A DNA stretch of 64,000 nt, taken from the NCBI GenBank assembly GCA_023055355.1, contig JALJCS010000022.1, positions 5,999,001-6,063,000 of the forward strand, written 5' to 3'. Position 1 is the first letter of the stretch, and every line of letters begins with the position of its first letter. The notes beneath the pieces were generated by a model. The model was not told where the DNA came from, did no database searches, and saw only the letters and a list, made by a program, of their open reading frames with translations. Below are positions 37,601 through 50,720 of this stretch, piece by piece. The position numbers and the translations under genes were made by a program. This DNA comes from Agelaius tricolor (lineage: Eukaryota; Chordata; Aves; Passeriformes; Icteridae).

Positions 37601-39783
37601 TGTTGCTTTTGTTAAATGGATTACTTCCCTTCTTGTGGCATGAAAACTGGCTGACCCCACTGACAGGCAAAACGCATTTGCAGTGGTAGTGAGTGACTGA
37701 GCCCAACAGGTAGCCAGCAAAGGCTGGGCCAGGTCACAGCTGGTGCTGGGATAGGAGCGAGGCCTGATCCATGGCACCTTGGGCAGGTGGGAGTCTTGTT
37801 TGCAAAAGCATTTAGGCAAATTTGTGCTTTATAAAGGTGTCTTTAAAGAACATCACTGTAGGTTGCATTTACGGGGTGTTGCAGAAGCCCCGAGGGTGAG
37901 CCACACACCCTCCAGAGGAAGCAGGCTGCAGGGGCAGAGAGAAACCTCCCACCTCGTGCAGGCTCCAATCCTGCCCCCATGGCCTGGATGGCCATGGAAA
38001 GGACTGGAAAGAGTTTGGGATGCCCTAGCCCGTGTTTGCACAACAACCCTACTGCAAATCCCAGCTGCTGTTTCCAAATGCTTCTGTAATTCTCTAACAG
38101 TGGTCACTATGCCCTTTCGTTGTGCTTCCTTAAAACACCCTGGGTAGAAAAAGTCAGATTTAATGAGCATTGTGGAGTAATTTGACCTAGAGAAAGGACA
38201 AGTAATAAAGCATTCATTTGCTTTACAAGCAGAAAATTAACTGTGCATGTGTGTGTGTAAATTCTTCTGGTGCTTTCTTTGTCTAGTGCTTCTGCAGAGT
38301 TTGTCTTTAGAGCATTTGTGAGTTGTATATTGTTGTTGAAGCAGAGAAATGTGAGAAGAATCCCATATCTGGATCCACTTGCATAGTGGATCCTAAATGC
38401 CATATATAAACCTGTATTCTTCTAAGGGCATATACTTTTAAAGATATGCTTAAAGAGGTAATAAAATATCTAAAAATCTTTTAATATATTGTAACTGATA
38501 CAGTGTTTTAAAAGACTGAGGGTCCCTAAAACCTGAAGTGTTTCTGAAATAGAAAGTGTTGTTTGAAAAAATATCCTAGGATGGGTGTCTCTGTTTTTAA
38601 CCTATTCTTCAACCCCATTGATTTTTGCAAAGGAAATGATTCCAGAAGACATCAGAGGACACTCAAGAGAACATAACTGGTAGTGGGCATGGCAGGAGCA
38701 GGATGAAAATCCTCTGTTGCCACTGCTACCAGGAGAACAGAGAATTTTCTTTTACCCAGGGTGCAGTTTCAGGGGGTAAAGAGCCTTCAGAGGTTCTGCA
38801 AGTATTTTCTCTTCCTTGCAGATATGCCTGTTTGCTTAGAACATGTCTGTGTGCCTGTTAATCAATTAGGACATTAATCCCATCTCTAAGTAAATGATCT
38901 TTAACTGTCCAAATTTACATGACTTGTATTATGGAGCACTGCCACTGAAGGGCCTCTCATCAGATGGTGCCTGGAAGTGGGACCATTTTTCATCCTAGTG
39001 ATGAACTGATTTCACAAGTGGCTTGTTTTAGAGTTCCTCCTAAGGCACTGTGCTCTGGATTTTGCCTCTCTGTATCCCTCCTGACCTCGTGTGTTGGCCC
39101 ATCTGAGTATGGAAGACTAAAACAGGGACATTGGCCCGTGGGAAGCATCTTTAATCAGTTTGCAGAACTTGGGAGGTCCTTTCCTGCAAGACAGCATCTC
39201 TGGTACCTAAGATCAGCCCAGGACTGGGGCTGCTGATGCCTGTTTGGCTTGACCTTCTGCCTGGGCCCTTTCCTTTGTCTCTTCTCAAAAGACTCAGGAT
39301 GCTGAAGGTGTTTTCTCATGCATTCCCATTGCCAGCTCAGAGCAGAGTGTAACCAAAATGAACAGCTATGCTGCAGATGTCTCTCTCACTACTTAACAGC
39401 TCTTTTCTCTCTCTCTGTCTTTTCTACAGAACTGCATTTCCCAACCCTTTTTCCCTTGAGACATCCAGCTGAGCTCCCCCTATAAGTGTTTAAATCCCCT
39501 GCTGTCAGCTTGAGCTCTGCTGATTATCTGGGTCGAGGAGAGCCTGCAAAAACTCAGTGCTCTGAGAGTCTCTTTCCCTTTGCACCTTCCCTTCCCTCCT
39601 TCCCATTTTCCACTGGGATTTGCCCCTTTTGTCTCCATTTAAACCAAATCTGGCTCATGCAGAGCATTGCTGGTGCACTGCACGCAGGGTGTGCAAGGGG
39701 TGTTTCTCCAAGGATTTGTTGCATTGCTTGGCTGTGATGCTGTGATCAGCCAAAAAGATCCATCATGCCTTGCCTTGCCTTCC
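34657..39783. other. Unique non-coding sequence, no gene seen
   Basis: About 5 kb without a supported gene. There are short TG runs near 36920-36934 and 38248-38258. The open frames in the 36.1-36.8 kb GC-richer part overlap on both strands and have no domain. Confidence 0.6.
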
Positions 39784-39809
39784 TCCCATCTCCCATCTCC
39801 CATCTCCAT
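39784..39809. repeat. Heptanucleotide (TCCCATC)n repeat
   Basis: Three perfect TCCCATC units and a partial fourth, inside a longer pyrimidine-rich stretch that continues to about 39850. Confidence 0.9.
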
Positions 39810-40947
39810 GTTCTTCTTCATTTTCTTTCTCTCTCTTCCTCTTCTCCTCTGCAGCCCGAGGTGGGTCCTGCCTGCAGGAGCTGTGCGTGTGAAGCACAGC
39901 TGTGTCCCTGACGTGCACAGCATCCGACAGCGTGTGAGAGGTTAACTCGCAGTGGCATCTGCAGTATGTGGCCCAGATGTTCCTGCCACCCCCTGCACTT
40001 TCTCATGCAATTCGTTCCATTGCTGATAGAGCTTATGGACTTGAGATATGGGGGAGGCAAAGCAGTGGATGGAAGGTGGAAGGAAGGATATCCCTGACCC
40101 TCCCGAGCTCGTCTTACGCTCCTGCGTGTTCCGTTTGAGAATTGGGGATGGGCAAGGGCAGGTGTTGTGTTTGGAGGTGGATATACTCCATCTCAGAGGA
40201 GAATTTCCTTGAGTGAAAGCTCTTCCCAAAACTCCAGCTCTTCTTTGGGCACTGTCCTTGCCTGGGTAACAGCAAGAGGAACTTTGTGCTTGCCAGCTCT
40301 CTGTTTTAGTGTGCAGGAACACCTCAGCTGACATATTTATAGTTAAAATCCTGTCCAACCTCTGAGATACCCTTTGCCTATGTCTAGCATGTCTGAAGAG
40401 ATTGCTCTTTTTTAGTAAGCTCCCAGTTTGACCCAAGTATAACAGGGAGGAAGAGAGGGTTAACAATAATATCTCTAGTACAGAAACCTTCCCTACAAAT
40501 ACCAAAGCAATGAGGTAAAAAACCATTTCTTCAATAAAATCTTTGTAAGATTTAACAGGGGCAAAAATAATGTATTTCCCTGTAAACTCACTCTGAAAAA
40601 AGACCAATCTGTCTTGGCAGAAATTTCCAATATATATTCCTCCTGAAGCAACTATTCTGCATGGAAAAAAAATCAGTCCAAACTGTTAAAGCCTGACCAA
40701 GTAGGTTATAAGCAACCAAACCAGGTCTTGTGTGGGAAAATCTCACGCAAGCTTAGCAATAGGTGTTAACAGTGCCAGCTGTAATACGCACACAGAGTTC
40801 AGCATGCATCTCCGGGAAGGTTTTTATGACTGATCAAATGTACTTTCCTTGAGAAGTTCCCTTCCAAGTCATGTGCTGTTTCTGTGCAGGGCATAGAAAT
40901 CTCCCCTGGCCTGGCTGCATTCAGCAGGTCAGGGCTGACAATGGGAG
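39810..40947. other. Unique sequence with a 221-codon unrecognised open frame
   Basis: The minus strand is open from 40607 to 39942. The translation has no recognisable domain. A hydrophobic stretch near residues 25-60 could form a membrane segment, but the rest is low in structure-like features. I treat it as a chance open frame. Confidence 0.5.
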
Positions 40948-40982
40948 CCGTGTTGGTGCCGCGGAGGCCGCGGCGCTCGCGG
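40948..40982. promoter_or_regulatory. Small CpG cluster
   Basis: About nine CpGs in 35 bases (GCCGCG and GGCGCTCGCG words) in CpG-poor surroundings. Too short for a typical island. Its role is unknown. Confidence 0.3.
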
Positions 40983-43900
40983 GGAAGCTGGGCTGGCTCT
41001 ACAATGTCAGACACATTTTATGGGCTGCACTTTTCTAAACACCGCAGGCGGAAAGAGGGAGCATTATCTGCTAAACACTCCAGGGAGGGCCTTTATGGAT
41101 TTCTCAAGGGGGCTCAGAACCACTGATCTGAAAAGATGCTGGAGTTCCATTGTGCGCTCCGCTTTGCCTGATTTGCATGGCTGAGAGAGGGGGGTAAGAA
41201 AATGGACTCTGTGTCAGAACCTGAGACAATAGGCAACAGTCAGAAACAGCCTGAGGTTTGTAGGAAAAAATTCTTCCCTCCATTTTATCTTTGTCAGGAT
41301 AGAGTTTGGCCTGGGGACTGTAGGATTATGCCTGAGGGTCAAGCCAAGAGGTTTCCACCTCTGCTCTCTTGGGTGACACCAGTACTCTGAGAACACCCTG
41401 CAGGGAGGAGGAAAACTCATTTCAACCTCATTGGATTCCTGGAATGTGCAAATGTCCTGAAAAACTGTTTCAGTAGTTTATCCTCCTAATTCTTCCCCAA
41501 ATGGCACACTAGTAACTTTGTTTGAATTTGCACTACCTAAAGCTAAGCAAAGCCAGTGTTTCTTAGTTTGCACATTGGGTGTTTTTGTGTGCTGGCTCAG
41601 GGAAAAACCTGGGCTTGCCAGAAACACAGAGTGCCAATTCACAGATGTGAAGAAGGATATTCCTTATGCAACTAAGCATCCTGATTTAGAGGGACTGCTG
41701 GAGAAAGGATCAGCACACCTTTTCTCCAGGCCTGCTTCACCTGTGGCTTGCAGGAAGATATCTTTAGAGGTGCCTCTCCCAGGGTGCATGAGCATTTGGG
41801 AGCTAGCATTGGATCCCTTCAACATCACGTGGACTCCAAAGACCGTCCTCTCCCTGTACAACAGACAGTAAAGCCCTGAGCAAACAGGTACAGAAGTTTT
41901 GGAAATGCATTCCCTGGTGAGAAATTAGGGAAGAGTAGCTGCAGTGACAAGTCTCCTTGATAAGCAGATGGCAAGAGTTGCCAGTGATGGGAAATCCATG
42001 GGCAGAAGAATTGAGCAGAAATGTGGACTGGGGTGCAGGAGAAATGGATCTCTTCTTTTTGGGTCTTTGCTCTGCTTCCTTGCATGAAGAATAATGCTAA
42101 TAACCTCATTGAGCAGGGTGATTTGAGACCACACATGCACCAACATCATGCCTGGGGTTAGAGCTGTAGGTTGGCTTGGCGGAGTCACACAGCCCAGAGG
42201 AGTGCCCACACTGGAATCCATCCCCTGGGAGTCTGGAGGTTGGACAAGCATGTAGGACACCTCATGATAGGCAGTTCAGAGCATCCAAACTTCATGTGGC
42301 TCCCTGCACTGAGCCCAGACACCAGGCTTTGCCAGGTTTGCACTGTGCTGATTTAAGCCTGCCCACCTGCTGGTGCTCTGAACCTCCTTCTGTAAAGAGG
42401 AATGAAAGGCACCGTTTCGCTTCAGTCTGCGCCCATGAAGGCAAAATGGAAATTGTTTCATCTTCAGGGCTTCATTAAGTCTCATAAGAATTACATAAAA
42501 CTCTCTCTCGCTGACTTTCCAAGGAGAAATCCTTTGCCTTTGTGTATTTATACTTGCAATGGATGCAGCCCTAAAAATGAGCTTGGATTTATTATTCATT
42601 ATGTTTATAATGGCACAGATGTGTGCAGAACTGAGCAATGGGGAGCAGTAAATCAGCCAAAACTCTTCTCTTTCCTGCTCTTTTTATAACATTTTCTACC
42701 TCATTGGGGAATTTTAACTGTTACAGAGTTTCTGACCAAGAACTGGCAGACCAGAGAAACAAGGAGCAAAGCTAGGTTGTGAGATGTCTATGTAGGTCAT
42801 TATCTTCTTTGAGAGAAATCCTGGAATAAGAGATTTCAGAATTTAAATTACATTTGACTATTATATGATCTGTAGTTTTTACCAGAACCTTCACCTTAGT
42901 TTGATGTCTGGACTTTTCATAGCTAAAATATTGAAATATACATATTTTCCTGTCCTTTCAGAAAAAAAAAAAGGCATGAAATACGGGTTTTTATTCAACT
43001 TTGTAGTACAGTATTCTGTGTTTCCACCATGTTTGCTAATAATTACTTAAAATTTTCAACATCCTCATGAATCTTGAGCAGTGAAAGTGCACTACATTGT
43101 GACCAACGCTTCACTTTAAAATAAAAAAATGCAGGTATTTTAAACCGTTCTTCCTCCCTGGGAGCCAAGAACATGCCTTGACTGTGGAGCAGGAGATATT
43201 TTATTTTGGCAATTCTTAAATGGAGAAACACCCAATTGATTCAGTAGCAGAAGTGTGAAATCATTTACACAGAGAACAGCCAACTGAGGCCATAATGCCA
43301 CTGCTCCTGGAGTGTCCATGCCTGAAAACAAGCCCAGCTTGTCATTTATAATCATTTTCTACCCTCTCAATAGGCAAACAATGCATTTGTCAAAATCTTA
43401 TGCTGATGCTTTCAGATTTAGTTCATTAGCCCTCATTGTGTCCATGGGGATGGATCACTGCAAACCAACACCAAACAAGCTCCTTATTTTATATTAATTG
43501 TGTGTCAGCAGTAGTGGGGAAACTGTATCTTTTCCTCTCATTTCATTATATAGTTTCAGGGTATTTTGTCAGTTCCAGGGACCAGAAGTAAACCCTCTTT
43601 CCCGACCCTTTGTACTGGAATCCAGGCTATTTGTTTGATTTAAAGGGAATTCCTACTTCTGTTTCTAAACCCTTTGCTTTGGCTTATTGCTAGAAAAGCC
43701 AGAAGTCCTGTACCTTAGGGGGGATGATTTGCCCTAGACACCACCAATGTAGCTGCCCCTTGAGAAGAAGTATCCTGAACTTCTGGGCTACCTCCTCCCC
43801 TCTTCTATTGTCTCAGAACTTGTCCACACTGGAATTCAGTTCTGAGTTCAGCTGTAAAACTCAGTGTAAATACAGTTTCACCCACCCCACCATGTTTCCA

Positions 43901-46900
43901 GCAACACTGCCAGCTGTGGAAGTGGGGAGGACAGGCATATTCCCATAGAGGGGTGAGCTGCAGCCTTGGTAGTGTGGTGTGCTCTCAATAAACATTAAAG
44001 GAGTCTTTAAACCAAGACATGAGTGGGAAAGGAGGAGGTGGCATTCATCCACAAGATGGAAAGCAGACTGCATTTTCCTCAGGCTTTCAATTGTTCCAGC
44101 TGCTGGCAAACTCCTACCTCTCTGAAATATTCTTGTCCTATCCTCGGTTTAGTTTCCCTAATTAAGTTGGCACACTCCATCCATTGTTCCATCTCCCCTC
44201 ATGGCTTATTGCAGTTACAATTGCAGGTGATGTTTTTGGGAGTTCCCACTGCCATGTAGAGGGGGATTGTGAGAGGACATCCTCTCAGAGGGCCTGGTAT
44301 TATTGAAAATAAATGTGTACAGAAAATCTACAGAAAAAAATTAGTTCACTTTGCTAAGCCCTAGAAAGACAAAAAAAAATTACTTTCTCTAGTGATAGAT
44401 AGCTTGCGGTCTCTGAAGCTAACATGTTTAACAAGGTATATTAAAAAATCACTTAGCATATCTATCATACTATCATAACTATCATACTTCTAATGCATGC
44501 ACTGCTAAAGGCAATATTAGCTCTTGTGACATGTTGTTGTAACAAAGTGCTGTTCAAGGATGTATCATCTCTTCTGCACACTCAGTAAGGAAGATGAATT
44601 TTTTGTCAAAGATCTATGCAGAGGTCTTAGGTCTGATGGAGGGAACTGCTGTGGTCAGCATATGCAGCAATCCTCCCTCTCCATGCCCAATTATCTGCCA
44701 GGGAATGGCTTACAAACCATTGTGTTGGAGTCAAGGCATTTAGCAGAAGCAAGGTTCTGACTTTTGAGCACAGATGGGGGTATCTTGGTCACTTACCAAA
44801 TACATGATTGCTGCTATTTTATCTGCCATCGTGTTCAATCCACGCTCTACTCTTGTGGGAGGAGGACGTTTCATAGTTTAGAAAAGATGCATGAAAGTTT
44901 AGAGGGGGAATTCCGTGATTAAGAAAATATGGTTGCTAATCCAGCAAGCCTGAAACACCTGAAAGGTCCTGTTGACAATTTTGTCACGTTAAGAATTCAT
45001 GGCCTGTATTTGTAAAGAATGTATTTTCTTCTCTCTCCTCTACAGGGAGCAGAAGTTTCCACTTAAGTCTGTGCAGTGATGCCCTGGTCATCTTTCAGAG
45101 TGGCCACAGTTAATTTAGAAACCAGTCATGTGCATGAGGAGCTGGAATGATGCCTCCCACCATGCCTGGCACTGCATTCATCAGTAATGAAACTTCACAT
45201 GACTTTACATGACTACATGATGAACTTTATCATGCTCTTAGAGTTATGGGACATCTAACTAGATGAGGAAATAATTTATATTTTCACTAGATGGGTCACA
45301 CCTCAGAGTGTTTGCTGCAAAGTGTAACCACCACCACCACTCCATAGACAAAGATGGACAAAGTCATTTGCAGACCAATGGAGACAACAAAAATTCAGCC
45401 AAAATCCAGGTCTTTTGCTGCTGCAAAGGTATTTGAATCAGGGGGGTGAAGCTTCACTGACACCTCCTTTAGTGTAGAGTAGCATGTCTATACACATTTC
45501 TACAGTTAACATCTGCAATGAGGTTTTACCCAGGATGCCCACCCCTGTATCTGATATGTTCTCACATAAACCAAGATATCATTGGCTTTCATTTGTTTTC
45601 TTGCTGAAATTTTTTGCTTCAGTGGGAATTATTCTTGGGAAAGGACGCATACAGTAAGTCCTTGAAAGACAGAGGAAATCCCATGGATCCTGTTTTATAG
45701 TTTGTGTTGAATGTTACCACAGAAAACATGAGAAAAATCTCTCCTATAGTCTATCAGTGTGTAGAGAGAATCCTCACACTGCAGTCCTGAAAGATTTATG
45801 GTTAGACAAAAGTATCATTTTCTTAGTGGAAATGAGCTAAAGCAATAAACAAATAAAAAAAGCTTTTATTAGAGCAGGATATATCTAGCCGGAAGTCTGG
45901 GAAATCCTGATTTAATCTACTGCTCTGCAGGGATTGTGCCAAATCTTGGATGGAGTGAAACTCATGATGTTTTAATTCTCTGTTCAAAAATGTACATGCA
46001 GTAGCAGAAACAGAGCACTTATCCCATCTAACCAAGAGCCAGGCTTAGTTGAAGGAATCCTTTAGAGTTATCAGTTTATCCAACCAATGGTTGGAATTGT
46101 GGTGAGCATATCAGAAAATGGAGCTGAGTGCATACACACTTCTTAAAAATGCATTTTTTTGGCTCGAAATCTCACAAAACCAGGCTCTTCTTGTGAGATT
46201 TGATCTGCTTCCTGCTTCAGACTAAGTCAGCAAGATAATAGAGAACCCTTGTGTTTGGGCTGCAGTGGTGTTCCTGATCTCCAAAGAGATGCTTGAAGTA
46301 TTTTGCCCATTATGACAAGTGTCCACAGCTTTTGTGTGTTGACAACACTGTAGCAGTTTTATGGGATAGAATGATATGTTTTTTTCCCAAAACAAGGAAA
46401 AAAAGCAATTGAGGGAACAGCAGGTGGTTGAGATATTCAGGTAGTGGGAAACACCGGTACCTGATGATGATGTTGTTTCCAAGCCCTGGAACAGCATCAT
46501 TCATTTATGATCTTGCTACAATTTCACTTCTACATTTTGAAATGTTCCCATCCCCTAAAAAGAAACCACGGCTTGCTCAAAATAAAACTCATTGTCATGG
46601 ATGGGAGAGGTCACCACTTCCGACCTCTCTGGTTAGAAGTTACCACATAACTAGAGATACGGAGTTCAACTGTTGAGGAAAGACTCGTGAGTAAAGAAAA
46701 TTTCAGACTTTCTCTGGCTGAAACTTCACATAATTCACAGCCAGGAACTAGCCAGACCCATTAAGAGTTGGTGCCAAGCTGACTGACAGCCAGGCAGGCT
46801 CACGGGCTGCCTTTTTGTAATGTATAATCTTCTGTCCCATGACTGAAGCTCCTGGGTGCTATTAATGTGCACATACTGGTGAAAATTTAAATGCTGAAGC

Positions 46901-48027
46901 AACAAAATTAATTGGAAAACAGAACAGATCAATTCTTCATGCAGTTCTTCTGTATGTGTCCCAAACTAATTGATTGCTATCAACACTAGCAATATCAGAC
47001 CCTTGTATTCACCATGTGATATTGATCTGAGAAATGGCTGGAATTGTTAAGTTTTAGCAATATTTGAAAATTTGAAATGCAGGAAAAAAGTCAATGAAAT
47101 GTATTGGTGTTTTCCCTTTAGTTTTCAGCCAGCTAAACAAATGCATTTCTGGACAGAGGAGAGGATATATTTTATTTTCCTTTCTTCCATGTCCTGTTAA
47201 ACCAGTTCCAGGGGATAAATTTTGTTCAGAGTGGAACAGAACACTGGTTGCCTTCTTAGATAGGTTTTAAAATGAAAATTATTTATTTATTTCAGTAAGA
47301 AGAAAGCATGAAACAATAATCAACCTAGAAGAGTTCACTGTTCAATCTTCTCTGTTCTTCACAGATCCAGTTCCTGTTGCAAATAGAACACATCCACTAG
47401 AAAACATCTGACTTCTATTTAGAAATCATTAGTGACAAAAATTAATCAGAAACTTTGCTGAGTTTCCCCAATACTGGCAGATAAAAATGTATGCCTGGAT
47501 TTAATCTGAAATTATTTAACCCTGAACACTGTCCTTTCTTGTAGCACATCTCCCTGGCCCAGCAGTCTCAAGCTCAGGAAGAGCAAGGAAGTGGAGTTCA
47601 TAAAATTTAGTTACAGGTACCTTAAAATAAATGCAGAACAATCTGGACATGACATGTTCTTTTTCTTTTCAATACCAATCACCACCACATTCCCACAGTT
47701 ACCCAAAAAGCAGCCCATTATACAGTGAGCACCCAATGCTCCTTATGAGAGCTACACAAAAGGCTGATCTTTTCTAAGGCTTGTAAGAATTTATCATCAC
47801 TGTCATCCTTAAATTTACTCTTCTATTGGAATTTCCTCCTTGTTTGACAACTGCTTTTTCCTTCCATCTATCACAATTTAGAGTGACTAATCAGGTTAGT
47901 CACAAACTCTTCAGAAATTTACCCTCCAGGGCACTTTTCATTTTAGCTTGGGGAGGAAAGCATTTCAATTTACAGCGTTTAACAGGCGCCTCTCTGCAGT
48001 AGCCATGAGGGTTTCTCTTTAATTCAG
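40983..48027. other. Unique non-coding sequence, no gene seen
   Basis: Seven kilobases without a supported gene. A small imperfect ATCATA/CTATCATA repeat lies at 44457-44490. A good splice-acceptor-like site ends at 45045 but leads into no useful frame. No mobile element is recognised with confidence. Confidence 0.6.
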
Positions 48028-48043
48028 ATTTGCATATGCAAAT
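48028..48043. promoter_or_regulatory. Perfect 16-bp double-octamer palindrome
   Basis: ATTTGCATATGCAAAT is a perfect palindrome made of two abutting octamers in opposite orientation. Octamers are the classic sites for POU-domain factors, and the central TGCATATGCA resembles the MORE dimer site. Whether it is bound is unknown. The flanks (about 47975-48110) are unique and AT-rich. Confidence 0.45.
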
Positions 48044-48607
48044 TATCCAAACATCAGTGCAGTTATACAAAAGGGTGAGATTTAAAGAAAATTATCTGGA
48101 GATTGGAGGATGAGAAGCCAGTTCAGAGGATCTGTCTCTGCTCTGCTACAGCATCATTCCATGACCTGCAGCACCATAAAGTGGATGTAATAGGCTGGAC
48201 ATTGATAGTCACCAATTAGTTGGTCTATAAGGCAGATAAAACAGTTATTATCAAGTTTTTTTTAAAAATTAAAGTCCATTTCAGAGCTTCTGTTCAGTGA
48301 AGGGAACCAATGAAACTGCAAACAACATTTGTTTCACTTCTGAGACATCACAAATGATGCAGCTACAGTACATGGGATTTTTGGGATCACTGAATTGTAG
48401 AAAAGCAGATAGGCAGGAGTCCCTGACCCCGCTCCTGACAAAAGTTTATCTAATCCATGGATTCCTAAAGTGCAAACCACAGATCCTTGCTTTTCTGTAG
48501 AGCATTTCTAGGAGGAGGTGCATGTGGGGGAGTGTCTCAGGCAAATCTAAACTTGAGAAATCCCAGTAACACTGGGCTATACCAGCTGTATGTGAAGCCC
48601 TGTGAGA
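48044..48607. other. Unique non-coding sequence
   Basis: No gene or named repeat is supported. Confidence 0.55.
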
Positions 48608-48985
48608 TGCAACGTTAGGAGTTCACAGACTGGAAAAGGCTAAAAATTAATTGTGTAACCTGTGCTTAAAGACTGCCTATGATATGAAATTTAGCAAGCT
48701 CTCAAGATAATGCATTCCTGGTATTTTCCCTTTTAACAGGTTAAATACTTTTCCTCATGTCTAGCCTTCAGTTGAAGATCATTATTTCTTGTCCTGCCCT
48801 TGGTGGCTGTGAGGAATAGCATGTTTCTTTTCTCTTTGCAGAGCTCTTTTACATATACGAAGAGTGAGTACCAAGAAATTGTTCTACAAATACATTTATC
48901 ATAAGATGAAAAGAGAAAGGTATCGCCCGATGATACCAAGGGGGTGAAGTGTTTAAAGCCTTTTTTTGTATCAGTGTTCATTTAA
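48608..48985 (-). mobile_element. Ancient CR1-like LINE 3' remnant (tentative)
   Basis: The plus strand begins with 'agttcacagactggaaaagg' and continues through 'tttaaagactgcctatgata'-like words, then 'acttttcctcatgtctagcc' and 'gatcattatttcttgtcctg'. This follows the order of phrases in the reverse complement of old CR1 3' ends, of the kind preserved in turtles and as highly diverged copies in birds. Divergence is high, and neither boundary can be fixed by eye. If right, the copy is on the minus strand, and its 5' side faces the plus-strand CR1 remnant that follows. Confidence 0.5.
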
Positions 48986-49079
48986 AAGATCACTTGAGAG
49001 CAGGAGGCTAACAGTATTGGAAAATTAATTGAAAAAGGATGGGAGTTCAGCACAGAATAAAGAAAGAAGTGAGAAAATT

Positions 49080-49722
49080 AGATAAGCTTCATGTTTTATA
49101 ATTGGCTGAACCTGATGATCTTCATCCTAGAATATTTTGAAAGTGGACTAAAAAGATCTTAGATACCTGTGGTTACCTTTGAGAAGCCAGGAAAAGCTAA
49201 GTACGATACCAGAAAACTGGAAAAGGGCAAACCTATCTTCATACAGAAGAAGGGGAAACAGAGGAACATGGGAATTATACAGCAGCTCATCTTTATTTTT
49301 AGCTCCAGCAAATATCAAGCAATTTAGTTGTTTGGGTGCATCTGGGAAAAGAAGAAGAATAACAGCCAGTGTGGGTTTGTCAAGAAAAAAATCATGTAAT
49401 CTTATTTCCTTTTAGACAGGAATGGTGAACAGAAATGAAAGTCTGATTTTGTTTAGGAATTGACAATGGCTGATAAGGTGATAGGCCTTAAACTGAAGAA
49501 AGAATGATTCAGAATCAGCTGATAAGAAAATTCTTTAGTAGTGTCACTCAAGAAGCAGTAAACCAGGATGCCTTGGGAGCTTGTAGACTGTGCACCACTG
49601 GAGATCCCTACGAACAGGTCAAAGCAATGTCTATCAGCAGTGATTTAGGAATTGCTGAGATTAATTCAGGGGAGAGGAATGGATTGAATGACCTCCAAAG
49701 ATCCCCCTTAGCCTTATTTTCC
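49080..49722 (+). mobile_element. Ancient CR1 LINE remnant with reverse-transcriptase region
   Basis: The plus strand carries 'ggctgaacctgatgatcttc' (49102), then a decayed reverse-transcriptase stretch: an ENWKRANL-like segment at about 49213-49236, where CR1 has a DWRKANV-type motif, and a GLS-KKSCNLISF-like segment at about 49373-49414, where CR1 has a GF-KGKSC motif. It ends with 'ggagaggaatgg' followed by 'attgaatgacctccaaagat', the canonical CR1 3' end. Frameshifts and a large internal deletion between the reverse transcriptase and the 3' end show that it is long dead. The open frames at 49179-49415 and 49504-49740 are relics of this element, not host genes. Confidence 0.82.
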
Positions 49723-49740
49723 TGTGGCTGTCTCCTGTAA

Positions 49741-50720
49741 ACTTCCTCTTCTCTAGACAGAAAAAGTATAATTCTTTCTGTCTCTCCTCATATCTTCTGT
49801 TCCCCAGGTCTCTGATCACTCCTGTTTATCTCCCCTAAATGCTTTACAGTCGCCACAATCCTTTCTTGCAGTGGGATATTAAGAATTATCAGGCAGATAT
49901 TGTTGAATCCCTGGCACATGCCAGAGCGAGGAGGAGGATGAAGGCTCCTCTGCACAGCCCCTTCTGCCAGAAACTTATCCTTAGAGCAAAACCTACCACA
50001 ACTTAAGAATTAATATAAAGTGGATTTTTTTTTGGCCACATCTCTTTGTTCATTCACATAAAACCATTCTGCATTTCCTGCCTAAGAGCTCGTGAGGAGA
50101 TGCTTGAGTGCTCCAGTACTTTCAGGGATCTCCCATTCTCAGAAATTTCATATTTTGACACAACATCAGCATTCCTCTCTGCCCCAGTTGCCTGCTTTTT
50201 CAGCCTGAAGTGAAAGGAGTCCCAACAATAATAAAGCTAAAAAATAAAGACAGCATGAATTACTATATTCTTCTCATGGTACAATAATGGAGAAAGGTCC
50301 CATGTTAGGCGGGGGGAATGCATGTCACTGTTTCAATACTTAAGAATCAGAAGTGATTCAGTGCACAGAGCAAAATAGCAGCTGTGTTCAGATCTCAGCC
50401 ATTCACTGGAGAGAAAGAATAGTTTTCACTCATAAAAATGAGTATGTGTCTTTATTCTGTCATGGGATAATGAGGCACCTTGGGCTTGATCCAAAGCTCC
50501 CTGAAATCCAGAGAAAGACTCACGTTGACCTCTGTTCACCCTAAACCAAAGAGGAGAATCTTTTGGAGCTGGAAGAGCTTCCTCTTGCTCTTCTTTTCTC
50601 TCCACACTTGAGTCCCACACCACTGCCAGCCTGCCCTATAAATGAAGACCACCAACAAATAAAATCTCTAAGGCTGACAAAAGGATCTTAAAGACACGTC
50701 AGCAATTTAAGCTCCAAATC
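49741..50720. other. Unique non-coding sequence; minus-strand AATAAA at 50451-50456
   Basis: No gene is recognised. A minus-strand polyadenylation hexamer lies about 265 bases downstream of the candidate exon's stop. If that exon is real, part of this stretch would be its 3' untranslated region. Confidence 0.4.

Noticed and set aside
39400..39440. Pyrimidine-rich acceptor-like site ending at 39429
   Set aside because: The site is in a long CT-rich stretch, which makes such matches common. No coding signal follows.
44457..44490. Short ATCATA-type direct repeats considered as a CRISPR-like array
   Set aside because: Units are 6-10 bases with no uniform spacers, and the genome is a vertebrate one. 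It is simple sequence.
45020..45120. Strong splice-acceptor-like site ending at 45045
   Set aside because: Two of the three following frames stop within a dozen codons and the third within about 21. No donor or homology supports an exon.
49179..49740. Two plus-strand open frames that look weakly protein-like
   Set aside because: They are relics of the CR1 reverse transcriptase and 3' end, with frameshifts. They are not host genes.
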